Source of the DNA: Charina bottae
Taxonomy: Eukaryota > Chordata > Lepidosauria > Squamata > Charinaidae
Direction of reading: 5' to 3'
Length of the DNA stretch: 64,000 bases
Assembly: GCA_023362775.1 (NCBI GenBank)
Contig: JALMGJ010000062.1
Location: 310,001-374,000 of the forward strand
The position numbers and the translations under genes were made by a program. Below, piece after piece: positions 1-14,200 of the stretch. Positions within the stretch are counted from its first letter, which is position 1; each line of letters begins with the position of its first letter. Under the pieces are notes generated by a model, which saw only the letters and a program-made list of their open reading frames with translations, was not told where the DNA came from and made no database searches.

Positions 1-2087
1 TGGCTGGCTTCGGTGGGGTGTTAATTCCCTGGCATGAAAATCCTTGTGTTGGTCTCTCGCCTGTCCCCGGCAGAATAATACTATGCCGCTTGGCTGACCC
101 TGTGTGATTAAAAAGGGTGGGGGGGGATAAGACCCCTCCAAAACTATTTGCATGAAATACTGCAGGCAAAAACGCACGGCTTCGATTGGCCGTTGCTAGG
201 AAATGCCATAATCATCAGGAAATTAGTTCTTTATTTTCGCCCACCCACCCACCCCCTTCTCCATCTCCCTTCCTAGCCCGGGAGTAGATATTGCCGATGG
301 TTGTGCTGAGAAAGGACGAACAAAGGCGGAGTGGCGGGATGAGCCCATGAGACAGACCCCCCCCAAAAGGTGGCCGTGCAGTGCCTCGGAGCATCGCTCG
401 GGGGTCTCGCAACCCCGGCCTTCGGAGGCTGCTGGGATCTCCCCTTCGGATAGGATCCGATGTGGGGAACAGGAGGCTCTGGAGCCCCTCGAGGGGGTGC
501 AGGCTTGAGGGGCACCGCCGGGGGGGATGAATGGGGGTCTTGCCCCCCCTCGGCAGCTGCACCCGCTTTCTGACTCGTGCGCTGCAAATGCCGGGGGGAT
601 CCCTGAAAATGCCTGGGTCGTGAAGGTAAGGGGCAAACGGGTGCTGGTGGATTGGGGGAGCAGGGTGAGACCCCCGCCCGCTCTTCTGCAGTGTTTTCTT
701 TATATGCATGGGGGGATCTATGTTACAAGGGTATAAACGCTGGCATTTCTGGATGTGGTGGACTTGTTTTTTGTTTGAAAGAAAACGGGGGGGGGGTGTT
801 GTTTATCAAATTGGACAGGGCAAGTTTCTAGGCCTCAGTGTGGCGAGAGGAGCCGATTTAGGCAGTGGAAGGTTTAAAACTGCAGAGGGCTTTGAAATTC
901 CATGGCGGGAGCATCTAGGTTTCTATACAATGCTGGTTATGGATGAGATGGACTAGGAGTGGGAAGACCCAGGTTCAAGGCACAGGTGACATTGGGCCAA
1001 TCCCTCCCTACCTCACAGGGTTGTCGTGGTGGGGAAAGATCGGTCTTGTACCGCGCTTAGATAGAAACACGTCCCAAATAAATACGGTAATGGGACCGTC
1101 TTCATTTTTCCCTGATGCTTTCTTGGAAGTGAAAACTCCAGCATTGTGGAGATTTGCAGGTTGTGATCCCCTGATCAAGGAAGGGGGGCCATAAAAATGA
1201 CTGAGGGGGGGGAAGGATTTAAACATGTGAACGCTGTGGGTATTAGGGCTTCCTTTCCCACGGGATCTGTAGGGTGGCTGTGGCACATCAGACACGGGGA
1301 AGTCACAGGGGGGGAGAGAGAAAATAAGGAAAATAAAATCGTAATTTGGCTTGTGAAACTCTCTGCCACCGGCCTCCCGCTGAAGTAGATCTTAAAAAGT
1401 CTCGGGGGACCCTTTGACCTACGAAATGTCGCACGCGTGTCTTCCCAAATGAAGACGAGCAGGGTGGGCTACGAGACCCCCATAGACTGCCAGGCTTTGC
1501 TTACCTTCTTAGGGAGGAGATGACTACAGCTCCCATCACCCCCTGCCCTTGGCCATTGCAGTTAGGGCCGAGGCGAGGCGGGGTCCGACGTGGGGTCTGG
1601 GTGGCTGGGCAGGAAAATTATTGTTTTAGGAGGAAAATGATGGGGTTTATTTCCTTCTTTCGCTATTAGCTTGTCCGGATCCAGACGAGGGGGGACCGCC
1701 AGTTAGTCGGGGGGGGGGGCTTGTATGTAGCAAAAATCGGGATTCTTCCCTTTCCTCGTGTGGGGGGGTGGGATCCTGTGCCGACCAGCCCCCTGGCCTT
1801 TCTCTCTCCTCACAACATTGATTTTGCTTTGCAAACTCTACGGGAAAAATAACAGGCTACCCTGCTGCAAAAGCACCACCCGGGCTCGACCGAGCAGAAA
1901 CGGCCCAGGCGGCCTGGGACTACAACTCCCATGATTCCCAGCCACGCGAGCGGCCAACCCGCGTTGGGTGGGGGCAGCCGGAACCCTCCCTTCCGTCGGG
2001 ATTTGGCACGGGGTGGCCTGCCCGCCTCGAGGGCGGGCGTGTGGGATCTGAACTCGAGACCGGACCCTTTTCTCTCCCTTCCTGCAG
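1..2087 (+). other. 5' intron or flank of PHC2
   Basis: No coding exon was found upstream of the start-codon exon. The stretch is GC-rich with many G and C runs. It contains an old SINE remnant (943-1052) and fold-back repeat scraps carrying ACTACAACTCCCAT-like words at about 1525-1545 and 1918-1945. The upstream 5' UTR exon or promoter of the long PHC2 form is probably outside the window, because exon 2088 begins at a splice acceptor. Confidence 0.7.
943..1052 (+). repeat. Degenerate tRNA-derived SINE fragment
   Basis: It shares the order 'GACCCAGGTTCAA ... TTGGGCCAATC ... CTCACAGGGTTGT ... GTGGGGAAA' with the better preserved SINE at 55424-56285, but is shorter and more diverged. Confidence 0.6.
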
Positions 2088-2292
2088 GGTCTGCTTGGCC
2101 ATTCTCACCCGGCGCCCGGCCTGCGGGCTGTCCTGGATGGTTACCATGGAGAACGAGCAGCTGCAGACACCGCCGCCGGTCAGCAACCCGGGGGCCGCGG
2201 CCACCACGGCCGCCTCCAGCAGCAGCAGTGGGCGCCAGGCGGGCCCCCAGATCTCCGTGTACGGTGGGATTCCCGACCGCCAGACGGTCCAG
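2088..2292 (+). CDS. PHC2: PHC2 exon with start codon (coding 2146-2292)
   Basis: The acceptor is the AG at 2086-2087 after a pyrimidine-rich tract, and the donor is at 2293-2294 (AG|GTGAGG). The first 58 bases are 5' UTR. The coding part gives residues 1-49: MENEQLQ, an Ala/Thr/Ser-rich stretch, then GPQISVYGGIPDRQTVQ, which is the conserved PHC N terminus. The ATG has A at -3 and G at +4. The in-frame ATG at 2137 could add three residues. Phase 0 at the end. Confidence 0.93.
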
Positions 2293-5200
2293 GTGAGGGG
2301 AAGGTGGCCGGAAGCCCTAGAAGGCCCGACGGGTGGGCGGGAAACGGATCGTGGGTTCCCACCAAGGGGGCTGACGGGGTGAACTGGGGAGGAGGGCCAG
2401 GCCAGAGGGCCTTCGAGGTCCAACTCGCTGACTTCCTGGGAGGCCCCCTCCTCAGTGCTCCTCAACCGGCGGACATGAGTGGGGGGAGGTCAGGGAGCGG
2501 GAGCGGTTTCTTGGCCTCTCGTGCCCCCAAAGCAACCGAGATTCGTTTTTGGACGGAGGAGAAATGTTGAAATGGCAAGGTAGGGGGGGTTTCATCGGGA
2601 AGCGTTTCCTAATGGGAAGAGCTGTTCCGCAGGGGAAGAAGCTGCCCCCCCCCCCAAGCGGTGGACTCTCCTTCGCTGGAAGGATTTGAATAAAGGCCTG
2701 AGTGGGAGGTTGGGCTGGTTGACCTCCAGGGTCCTGTGACAAAGTCCAGGAGGATGCTGATCTGGAATTGGTGGGTAAATATCGCCCTCTAGTGGCCCTT
2801 AGAAGCACTGGCGTTTTGCCTTCATGGCCTGGCGCGCACGGGTGCGACAAACACAGGGCAAGTGAGCCAGAAGTAATTAAATAACATTAATTAATTACGA
2901 AGCTGCCCAAATGAGATGATGATCTGATTTATACCTTGTTTCACTTCTCTCTCTTGCCCCTATTACCTTCCTGCCAACCTTGACAGGAGTCTGTCGCTGT
3001 GCTCTGCGTGAGTTCTCTTTCTGGATTCATCCAGGAATCCTTATTTGAACGGGCCCAACGGGGTGTCCACATTCTGCTATAACATTGTTGGTTTAATTTT
3101 GGCTTGGTGTTCTGTGCGAATAATGTGGCACGTAAACGACGATGAACGGTTGTAGTATGCAAATCGTTGTGGTATGGAAATCATGGTTTATGCCATGGCA
3201 TTCTGGGTCTCTCAGGTCACTCCGGCTGATTTTCAAATCATGGTTACAATAAAGCAGGTCTTGGCCTGGCCCATTAACCTGGCAATTGGCTCGGTTCGCA
3301 CATTAGGCTAAGCTGCAATATGTTCTGTTTGGTTTTGGCTTAGTCATTGTGGCTTGTTCTACAAACCATGGTTAAACAAACCGGCTTGGGATGATGTGTA
3401 GATTCACCCAATTTGGAAGGCCCCATAACTTTGTTGCGCCTCTTCGCTGTCACAATCCAGGTGGTCTAATTGCAACCCAGTGTTTCCAATTTCTTAATTG
3501 GAGAGTCCTTTACTGTCTCTCTGTATGAATTGCTGATCTTAGGCAGGCATGCATGCAGATAGAACGTGGATCTCTCCATTTTGGAAATATGTTGTGGAAT
3601 GAAGCCCATCAAGATTGCCTGTCGAAATCAAGGATATGTCCTGGTCCAAAGTCCAGCGTATCTTCTGTTTGGGAGGGGAGAAGAGAGGCTGGGTCAAACT
3701 TCTGATGCCAGGCGCCGTGCCTACCTGCTTTTAATTAAACATAAGTAACTGGGAAACTGTTCTGCTGCAGAGCAAACTGGCACCATCAAATATCATCTTA
3801 ATGGTGGAAAAAGAGAGTTCGGGGTGCCTCCTGGGCCCCCGTTTTCCTTAAAAAATGAAAACGGCAGAGCATTGCAGGGACGTGTTCCCCCCTTCTCAGG
3901 GCATTACTGGATGTGGGGATAAGGCCTCACTTTGCCTTTGGAAAAATGGGCATTCCTGGCTGAGCGTGGTGGCCATTTTGTGAGAGTGCTGGAGAGAGTC
4001 CGAAATCCTAGCAAGCTTTGGGATCTTAGTTTGTTCAGGGTCAGATCCAACTCCTGCATTTGTTGCGGAAAGATACATCTGAAAAATGTGGCCCTTCCTC
4101 ATGGAAAGCTCTCATTTTGGGACGACTGAACTTTAAAAATAGCCAGTAAATCTGAGTTTCAAGGAAACCGGGCCTCTCCTAAAGTTATGGCTTTGTTTGA
4201 CTTTGATTTACCTTCGATTGCTGCATGGCCATTGATTAACTCAGGCTTAACGATTTGCTTCCGATGCTTTGCTGCCCCTGAAGTTGCACATCTGTTGGAA
4301 GAATTGGAGAACTCGGTGGATGTTCCTAGCCCCGTTTTTAGAAAAAGGGGAAGACATTGGATGAAACCGATGCCGATTAACGATACAATGGCTTCACGCT
4401 GTTGGACACGGCGGCCCAAACCCCCCAGCCACCAAACCGTGTGAAATTGTATCCCTCCGCCAACAACGGAGAATCTGTTTCCCCAACCTGTTGGACTACA
4501 ACTGCCATTATCCTCCAGCAGGTATGGCTGAGGAACATGGGAATGATGGGGCATGCAGCCCCAAGCGGAGCGGAATGGGTTGCAAGGAAGCACCGGGTGA
4601 AGTTTTGCAACCAGGGACTTTTGGAGAAGCTCAACCCTCTCTGTGTGTGTGTGTTTCCTGGAAAGGGTCTGGAAGGGGAGGGCGGCTGTTAGATGCAGAA
4701 ACTTTATTCCAGGACCACCTTCTTTCCCTCCCCACCGCCCCGTGACTTGCGCTGATACAGCCAGGGATCAAACCTTTGTCCCTCCGCTTTGGGCCTGGAG
4801 ATGGGAGGCTCTGTCTGGAGAGTGTTTAGCGCCGCCCCCCCCTTTAATCCTGCTGCCAGTCGATCCCCATCATTGTCTTGCAGGAAGGGCCAGGCGCCCG
4901 GGAGCTCTGCGGAAGGACAAGGTACTCCGTTTTTTATCCTGGAGCTTCTTCAGCCTTTGGCCAAGGAACCCCACAATCTTCCTGCGTTTCGCTCTAGGGG
5001 ATAAACGTGCAGCGCGGGAATGGCTTTGTCTGTTTGCGGCATGGGGGAACCCCATCTTGTGATGCTTTTCTTACTGGGGGGGGGGCGCTGCCTGGGTTGA
5101 GCTGGTTCCCTGGGGCGGAAGGTCAACGAATCTCCACTGTCTGCAGAACGCTTTGCAGAGATCCCCCACCCAGGTTTTGGTTGAATGTGGATCATGGGGG

Positions 5201-8200
5201 TTTGTTTTCATGGTGGTCTTTTGTTGGAGAGCGAGCCCCCGCCCTCTCCCTCACTTGCTGAATTCGCCCGCGTTCTGGGTGTGCACAACACACCCTCTCT
5301 CAACGAATGAAACAGGCGGTGTTTGTGCTACATGCACACTCACACACACACACAAGCCAAACCAAAGTTAATGTTAACCAAGCTTAGCGGGGGCTCAAAA
5401 ACAGCCCCTTGGTCTTTCACTGTACACGCTCAGCCACAGCCACGCACACTCGCATGCACACTCACACACACACACAAGCCAAACCAAAGTTAATGTTAAC
5501 CAAGCTTAGTGGGGGCTCAAAAACAGCCCCTTGGTCTTTCGCTGATCTGGTTATTTGCACGTGTAGGTTGACGGTTTTGTGACTGTGTCTCCAAGTTGCC
5601 TGCTTTTTTGGGGTGGGGGCGTGTTGGTGATGGGAGCGGAAGACTGATTGAAATTACAACTCCGAGAATCTACAACTGGAATTCTGGGGCCATTCGTGAC
5701 ATCGATGTTCGAGGGATCCCAAAGTGCAATTTTGGGGAACGCAACCTTAACTCTCCTGTTGCTTGGTCCCGCCTGGCTCCAAACTTAACGTTGTCTGGAG
5801 GGGGTATGGATCATGGGAATGTTGGAATTGGAAAACTTTCTTCCCTTGGAAGGAGCTATAGAGTGCCCAAATGGCTTCTCTATAGCCATCAGCGGACTTT
5901 GTAACAGTGCAGATGTGCCTGGAAGAAGGAGCAGCATCTTAGATCTATTGATGCTTCTTGTGGCTGGTAGTTCCGCCGTCCCAGATGATCTCCAGGTCAT
6001 AGAATGGCTTCATACAGTTTGCAGGTGGATTTGATCCGTGCGTTTTAATAGCTTATTACTGTAGGTTGACTGAGTTTGCTGCATTCACACAACACCTTTA
6101 ATTACGTAATTAGGTTGGTTTATGTTTCGGTGGATTGTGCAAATCCAGAAAATGCATGTGAACGTTGCCACTGACGTAACTTGGATAACAAACCAAAGTT
6201 CTAACAAGGCATGTGGCTGTATGCAGTTTACAAGTTAGCTGTTCCTTCCTTAGGGGGTTTGCTCACCTGGAATTATAGTTACAATTATAATTATACTTAG
6301 AATTATATTATTATAATCAGTTCGGTACTGGATCAACCTACCATGTGGGTTTTTTCTTCCCTAAATCACTTGAGCATGATCTGTTTTGACCAGGAACAAA
6401 AATCAAATAAAAACATGAGGGTTTCTTACACAAAGGAAAGGAAGGGAGGTTCAGTTGGAATCGTGCCCCCCCTGAAAAAATGTATGCCACTAAACGTAAC
6501 GTGAGTGCCGCTGTTGAAACGAAATACACATGAGGTTCTTTAAGTAGCATTGCTCGCTAGCTGCTCTTCAGGCATCAATCCCGAAGTGACATGCAGGGGA
6601 ATGAACCAAAGATTTGCTTTTGATCCCCTGGCGCATGTGAGGATGTTGGCAAAAGGCGAAGATGATTGATGACCTCCTTTGATAGCTCCCAGGACGGCTT
6701 GGAAATTCCCTACAAGGTCAAAGGATTAAGACCCCTTATTGAGGCTGGTTAACCTTTGATCTGACCCTCCTCCTCTCCCCCACCCCATTTTGAGTGGGGG
6801 GTGAGGAAGCTGTAAGATGTTTAGATAGGAGCGCTTTCATTAACTCCCATTTCTTCTGCGATTCCCTGGACTTCCTACTCCCAAACCACGGTGGAAAAGA
6901 CAGAGAGAGGAGAATTTGTGCTAATGCAAGATTTACCCCCCAAATCTTTACTTTTTGGTGCTGGGGAAAGAGGAAGGTGCCTCCGCTGGGGTTTGCAAAC
7001 CGTTGTTTGCAATTTAGTGTGTCGTCCAGGTGCCCAGCAGGGAGTGTGTGAGATTACTGTGGTGGACCCATGTTGCTCAGCATCTCTGATGCCAGAGCTC
7101 CCCCAATCCGGGGTCTTTAGGATGCCTGGGACTTCATCTCCTAGGATCCCCAACCGCTGAATCATAAATGAACCACAGGCAGAAGATGCAACGTTTTCAG
7201 AACGCTAACCAAAGTCCAGATCAGCCAAATGTACTGTAGCTTGTTCCACGAATCCATCTCCTCGGTCTTTAACTGACCTGGCTAAGGATCTTGGATGTTA
7301 TCGATGCCCGCTGCACTCACACATTCTGTGGGTCAGCCAGCAGCCCAGGCAGACAGAAACAAAATCATGGTGCCTTGCTTTATTTTATCATATTTTATTT
7401 AACTGGCCGCCCCAATCACAGCCAACTCTGAGCAGCATCCAATTCTCCCTCTGTCACTTTGCCTCAGACTAAACAAAGTACAGGTAGTCCTCGCTTAGCG
7501 ACCACAATTTGGACTGGCAACTCCATCGCTAAGCAGAAAATCATGTGACCACAACAGACTTACGACGTCACTTCCCATTCAGCCGTTAAGTGAGACATCA
7601 CGCGACCGCGACTTCTGGTTTTACTGCCGGCTTGTCCGTTGACTGTGCTTGTCGCAAGCCGGTTGCAAAGCACAGACATGGCGATCACGTGGCCGCAGGA
7701 CACCGCGGCGGTCGTAAATGCCCGATTGCAAAGTGCCCGAATGTGGATCGTGTGACCGTGGGGACGCTGCACAGGTCGTACATGCTAGGGCTGGTTGTAA
7801 AGTTACTTTTTCAGCGCTGTCGTAACTCCAAACAGTCGCTAAACAAGGCAGTCGGTAAGCAAGGACTACCAGGCAACCCCTCGGGACCATAACGTCACCA
7901 TGGAATAGTTGCGATAGGTTTTAGGCAAGCCGGGCATTGCATTCGGAACGGCAGAAGTTTTTGACGCTTCCTGAATACAAGCCCTTCGGAGGGGGTGGGA
8001 ATCTCTGTGTTGGGGTCAAGCTCTCGCAAGTCTCCTGTCTGGAGAGGCCGCCTCCTCCTCTCTTCCTTTCCTTGCAAACCCAGTCCCGCTTCTCGGCAGG
8101 TGATCCAGCAAGCTTTGCACCGGCAGCCGAACACAGCCGCCCAATACTTGCAGCAGATGTACGCCGCCCAGCAGCAGCACCTGATGCTCCAGACCGCCGC

Positions 8201-11200
8201 CCTCCAGCAGCAGCACCTGGGCAGCACGCAGCTGCAGAGCCTGGCTGCCATCCAGCAGGTGCGTGGCGCTGGGGAGATGCCGGCCTGCGGGGCGGTGGGA
8301 GAGTGCGGAGAAGCCTGCCGGAAAAGGTTTGGCTTCCTCTTGTGCCGCCCTCTCGATGGCGAAAAGGCGCTCATTTTCGACAGTTCTTTCAACACCGCCA
8401 GGTGGACCAGCTCAAGAAAGAGCCGCTGCTTTTTCCAGGATTCCAAGAATGCTACTTTATTGTAGTAGGGCATAATAACAGAAACTTGAGTTTCTCTCTA
8501 CTTCATCTTATACCAGGCCAAATCAAGGAAGGGTTATTTTGAGCTTCTTTTTCACCCTTTCCTCTTTCTCCCGACTGTGTAACCACTTCTCCTTCTTAGT
8601 GATTCTTTCAGATCTTCCCCAAGATACCGTCTAAATTCCTTTACCAACAGAATGTTTCGAGGAGAGCTGGTTTTTGAAAGGGTCATTAGAAATACTACTA
8701 AAACTCTCCTGTCTGTTTGATCCTTTGTAACCTTTAACTGGGCAAAACGGTGTGTCATAGGGCAACAATTTTTGAACCTCAAATGGGCTAACGTACAGAA
8801 TGCATCCAAAATCCAGGACCCGTGACTCCTGTGGAATTGAAATTTGGCAAATTTTATAAAACATGACATAAAAATTATCATAAAACATTTTATGACATAA
8901 TACAAAATGTCATCAAAAATTTCTTCTGGTCAATGTTTGACTGCGCTATACAGTTCAACACTGGCTACTTTCAAGGCAGATACATCTCCCCCTGAATTTT
9001 TAAGAACTTTTCCAGTGAAGGCAGTACATTAGAAGCTCTGCGATTGTTGAAGGCATTGAGGGAACTGGTAAGGACACATCTGTGAAACGATAACTCAACG
9101 GGTCTAGTAACCTCTAAATCTCCTGTCTTAGTGGAAAAAAAAGAAAGAACAAAACTAATCATGCCATCATTTCTGTCGAGGCGAGCCCGTATGAGCACGG
9201 AATGACGATCTTGTGCAAATGACGTGAATTATGTAATTAGTGTCAGCTGCATGATGATGTCATTGTGGCTTCTGTTGACTACAAGCTTTCAGCTTTCCCT
9301 GCACCAGTGCCCATGGGGGGCAAGCAGCGGCAGAAGATGAAAGCAAAGTTGCGCCAACATGATGCAGGCACAGCTTTGTGTATGCGCACTGTGACACCGC
9401 ATGCTTGTACAAAAGGAGCAGACTTTGCAGTGCCATAGCAGAACGCTGCTTTGAAGTGGAACGTCTTGCAGACACTTTAGCTTCCCAGCCTGGTTTTTGC
9501 AGCCCTGGAAAATGCAGCCATGTGCTTCCCATGTTGGGACTGCAGTACGATTTTGGCAGTTCGACTCAAAAAAGGAAGAAAATAAGTTGCTCAATAGCTG
9601 CCAGGCCTATTAAAGAAGCTAAAAAAATAAGGCAGCCCAGGCCATTTAGAGGGCGGCTCTGGCGGCAGAGAAGAAGTTTGTCTCCCTGCTAATGGGAAAT
9701 ATCCCCGTCTGCGATCGGGAGGAGATTTCTCAGTGACGGAGAAAGAACCTTGGCTCCCTTCTGACCTGTCTGGCAATAATTTCCTGTTCCTTTTTCCAGG
9801 CAAGCTTGGCAGCCAATCGGCAGAGCGTCTCCTCCGGTTCCAATGGGGCCACGCAGACCCCCTCGCAACAGCCCACGGTAAGGCAGATGGGCTTTGTGGT
9901 GCCTGCCTCGGTTTCTCTCTAGTGGGTGAGGGTCTCTTTCCAGCCCAGGCCTGGGACCCGGCCTGCTACTCACTTGTTCGCTCACCTCTCGCTCCAGATA
10001 AACTTGGCCGCTTCCCCAGCGGCAGCCCAGCTCATCAACCGGGCCCAGAGTGTGAATTCCGCGGCCGCCACCGCCTCGGGCATCGCCCAGCAAGCCGTCC
10101 TTTTGGGCACCAGCAGCCCCACCATGAGCGCCAGCCAGGCGCAAATGTATCTCCGCGCGCAGATGGTAAGCGATCGGGCCGTCGTGATGCTTCGTTCTTC
10201 GTCGGGGCCGCGGGGGTGGCGGGGTCCCAGTTTGGCCGGGGGGGATGGGGGGCGGGCCCTGCCATTGCAGGGGGAAATCCAGTAGGCTGCGTCCGCACCT
10301 GGGCAGGGCGTGGCGCAGCGTTGCCTCTCCTAGCCTGCAGACAAGCTTGTCAATTCTGCTGTTGCGACGCCACGGGGGGAGGAACAGGGTTGGCGGCTTT
10401 GGCCCCCGGGGTCCTCCAAGCCACTCAGTTCGACCCCTCTGGTCCTGCTTCGAGCAGACAAGACCAGGTCGTGATTCTTCCAGGCTGTTGAACCTCAACC
10501 CCGTTTGGTCCAATGGCTTTTTCACTTTGGACTTCTCAAAAGGGCGGGGGGGGGGGAAGCGCTCTTGCCAAGGAGTTGCCTTTGAAATGGCTGCGGCCCC
10601 TCCCCGCAGCATCCCCCCCGCCCTGCCAAAACTTAGGAAATCAAACTTTCGGGGCAAGTTGGCCGACTCTGAAATGGGGACGTGGGTAGCCTCCTCGTGC
10701 ATCCAAGGGCAAGGCGGGTGGCGTCTCCCTCTGCCCGCCGGGAGGCGTCCTGGGCCCTGGCTGCGTTTCACCCAGCTCCTTTCTCTGCTGGGATTGCTTG
10801 GCTGGGATCGGCAACGGGTGATGTACAAGGGGACCCGTTTCCTGTGATTTTCAGGCCCAGCAGAGCAGTTTAATGCAAGTAGCTAGGAGCCTAGGGCGTG
10901 GTGTTCCTTTGTCCCCTCAGCTTATCTTCACGCCCACGGTCGCCGCGGTTCAGCCCGAGGGGACCAGCAGCGCCATGCAGCCGCCCACCACCGCCGCCCC
11001 CCAGGTAAGGGGGCCGGGAAACGAGGGCCAGGGCTGCGCTTCCCAGAGGACACGAAACCCGCGTGGGGAGCGCTCCTTAGGACGCCTTCCCTCGGGGGGA
11101 GTCGTAGACGTTTCCGGTTCAGCGCTTGCTTTTCCGGGCGGTTAACCGACATCCAGCCCGGGACCTAAAAGCGGTGCTCTTTCGGGCTTTCCGTCCTGTC

Positions 11201-14200
11201 GGACACGTGCTCCGTGCCTCTTGCGTGGAAAAGAGCGTCCGACAACCCCCGGCCTCCATGCCTCACTGCTTCGTCTCCCCACTCCCGTTTTCGGCTCTCC
11301 CCTTCCTCCCAGTTCAGACTCGGTAGCTCGTGCAGTCTGTCCGCTTCTGAGGCCCGGGGCCACCTCTCTGCATGGCTGGCTGTTCGAGAGATGTCTCCGG
11401 CTTGGAGTAGAAACCAACCGGACCAGGCGCTCGGGCAGAGGGGCTTTTCTGGCCTCTGTTCTGTTTCTGCTGGAAAATAATTGAAAAATGCTTGAGGGGG
11501 GCGGAGGTGGACAAGGGCAGGGTGCCTGTGGTCCTCTCCGCTGGACGTTGGTGAGGGAGGTCTTCCTGTCCTGACTTCGAGTGAAGGAAAACACGCTGAG
11601 ATTTGGAGTTGAGACTCTAGTGCAGAGCTTTCCAAACTGTGTGTCGCGACACAAAAGTGTGTCGCCACACACAGTCGGCTGTGTCGCCACACAACCCGGA
11701 AGTGGCAGCGGGGGCGTGCACGGCGGCGGCGGCACCGGCGCGCCATCGGTGCTTCCGCGTTTTAACGGAGGCTGCCGCCGCTGCCGCCACCATGCACACC
11801 CCCGCCCGCACCGGGTTTTCCCGCGGCGACACATGAAAATCTGAAGGCGCCGCAGTTGCGGCGGCGCGCAAAGACCGAAAGCGGCAGCACCGCTTCCGGC
11901 TTTTTGCGCGCAGCCGCGGCGGCGGGACTTCCGGGTTTTCCCGCGGCGACACACCAAGGGCGGTTGGTGTGTTGCCGCGGGAAAACTTTGGAAAGCCCTG
12001 CTCTAGTGCTTTATTTTCCTACTCTGCTAGACAGAATCCAGCTAAACTGAAATGAACCAGTGATGCTCAGAGAAAGGGGCCAAGAAACTAGGGCGGGGCC
12101 TTCTTCAGCCTCTTGGGAGGAAAGCAAAGCGATTCAGCACTGCACATGCGTTTATCCCCCTGGAGGGAGCCCCCTCCTTCTCCGCCGGTTATCTCCCTGA
12201 CACTTCCAGCATTCAAGGAGGAGGGGCCCATAGAAGATGCGGCTGGGGACCTGGATTGGTGTCAGCAAAGGATGGGGCTGGGGTTGCAGACCACCCCCAT
12301 CCTCGGGTCCTCAGGTACGCACAGACCGCCCCCCCCCCCCCGTCTTCCATCTCTTCCTGCAGGTGCAGAATTCGGCCCTCCGCACCCAGCAGGCAGTGAC
12401 CCAGGCCCTGAGCTCCTCCCCGGGCCAGCAGCCGCCCACCTTGGCTATCAGACCTGCCCTGGGTAACAGCAGCCATTCCTCCTCCGCCTCCTCCGCCTCG
12501 CCCGCTGCTCAGGCCAAGGGGGCCAAGGAAGGCCCGGCCGAGCTCCTCTCCGAGCACCTTAGGAAAGGCGAAGCGGGCGGGGGAGGCAGCAGCAACGGGA
12601 CGGCTGCCGCCTTGGATGGACGAGGCAGCACCCTCAGCCGGACGGCCCCCCCCACCACCACTCACCCACTGGCGGCCCCAGGTGAGCGCTTCTGAAGGGA
12701 GGGTGGCGGAAGAACCCGGGGAGGTGGCCCTGAGAGCCTCGGGGCTGTGGGATTCTTCATGGGGGCCCAAGGAGTTACGGTGCGACATCAGGAGGGTGAA
12801 GCTCCGCTTTCCTGAAGTGGGAAGTTGTGCACAGGAGCCTTCGGGGACCCCTTAGAAGAGCCAGGAAACGAACGTTGGACAATTGGGAGGGACTCCCCAT
12901 TGCAACCTTAGATCAGAACGTTTTCTTCTTCATCTTCCTCTCCGTCCTCTTTTCCGTTCTCCTCCTCCCTCTTTTCGGTTAAGTAAACAAAATCATGCTT
13001 CTGCCTAAAAGAACGTGCACCAAGGGATGCCGGCAGCTCGCTTGGCTTCTCCTGGGCAGGAGCAGCATGCCGTCCTGGTGGGAAAGTGACGGGTTCTTCT
13101 GTATGCTTTCTCTAGCTTATTCTCAAGTCCAGACTCAGCCGCTTACGCAGCAGCAGCAGCAGCAGACGCCGGCAAAACCCCTCCAGCACCAGTTTGTGAT
13201 CCAGCAGCAGCTGCAACCTCGGCCGCCCCAGCTGCAGGGCTTCCCCGCCCCCGCCCCCAGCCTCAACACCCCCCCAGCCCACCTGCCAGCCTGCCCGTCC
13301 CCCAGCCAGCACAAGCCGAATTCCAGCCAGACGTCTCCGCACCCGCCACACCCTTCTGGCCCTCCTGCGCTGGGGCTGCAGCGAGCGGACAGTGGCCCCC
13401 CGGGACGGCCCGCAGGGTGCCCGAGCCACGCGGCCCCGCACAAGTTCCAGCACACGTCAGCCGTCATTCTTCAGCTGCAGCCTCCGGCGGGGACGGTAAG
13501 TTCGTGCAGGGTGGAGGTAGAGAATTCCTTGGCGGGCTTTCCCCCTTGAATTCCAGGGACTCCGGGCGTTGTCTCATCAGCCTTCGCGGTGGAGTTTTCT
13601 TACTTAGAATCCCAGAGTCGGAAGGGCCCCTTAAGGCCATCCAGCCGAACCCCTGCTCCAAATTGACGGGTGGCTGTCCCAGGCTCTGCTTGGGCACGTC
13701 CTGCCAGGTCCTCGGTTCCACTGCCAAACAGTTCTTACGTGAGTTGGAATTTGCCTTCCTGTAACTGGTGAAAAGGGGCATGGTGGCTCAGCGGGTAAGA
13801 TGCCAGGCTTGTCGATTGATCGCAAGTTTGGAGGTTCGAATCCCTAGTCCTGCGTGACGGAGGGAGCTCCCGCACCAGCCCCAGCTCTTGCCAGCGTAGC
13901 AATTCGAAAGCATGCAAATGCAAGTAGATGAATAGGTACCACTTTGGTGGGAAGGTAACAGCGTTCCGCGTGCGTCATGCCGGCCACGTGACCGTGGAAG
14001 CGTCTTTGGACAGCGCTGGCTCTTCGGCTAACAAACGGAGATGAGCACCGGCCCCTGGAGTCGGACACGACTGCACAAATGTGCGGGGGGAACCTTTACC
14101 TTTTTAACTGGCGAAAACGTTGAATCCAGCAGCCAGTTCAATCAAGGACAGCCAAGAAGATCTCACTTCCGGTTGCAGCTGTGAAGCCAAGACTGGAAAT

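Larger units (their letters stand above)
2293..8099 (+). other. PHC2 intron 1
   Basis: Intron of 5.8 kb. It holds an AAACCATGGTTT-type dispersed repeat (about 3150-3400), a fold-back ACTACAACT scrap (4490-4560), a 122-bp tandem duplication (5331-5543), a LINE-tail-like fragment (7375-7440) and a Tigger-like MITE (7481-7872). No conserved ORF was seen. Confidence 0.8.

Noticed and set aside
9689..10828. 379-residue - strand frame opposite PHC2 exons 3 and 4
   Set aside because: It is antisense to clear PHC2 coding exons and owes its openness to their codon bias and GC content.
11623..12000. A small CpG island promoter
   Set aside because: The CpG-rich stretch coincides exactly with a hAT MITE bounded by a target duplication, and the same sequence recurs at six other sites.
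13775..13850. A tRNA gene
   Set aside because: A and B boxes are present but belong to the head of a Sauria SINE, without a foldable complete cloverleaf. The same applies to 33281 and 62444.
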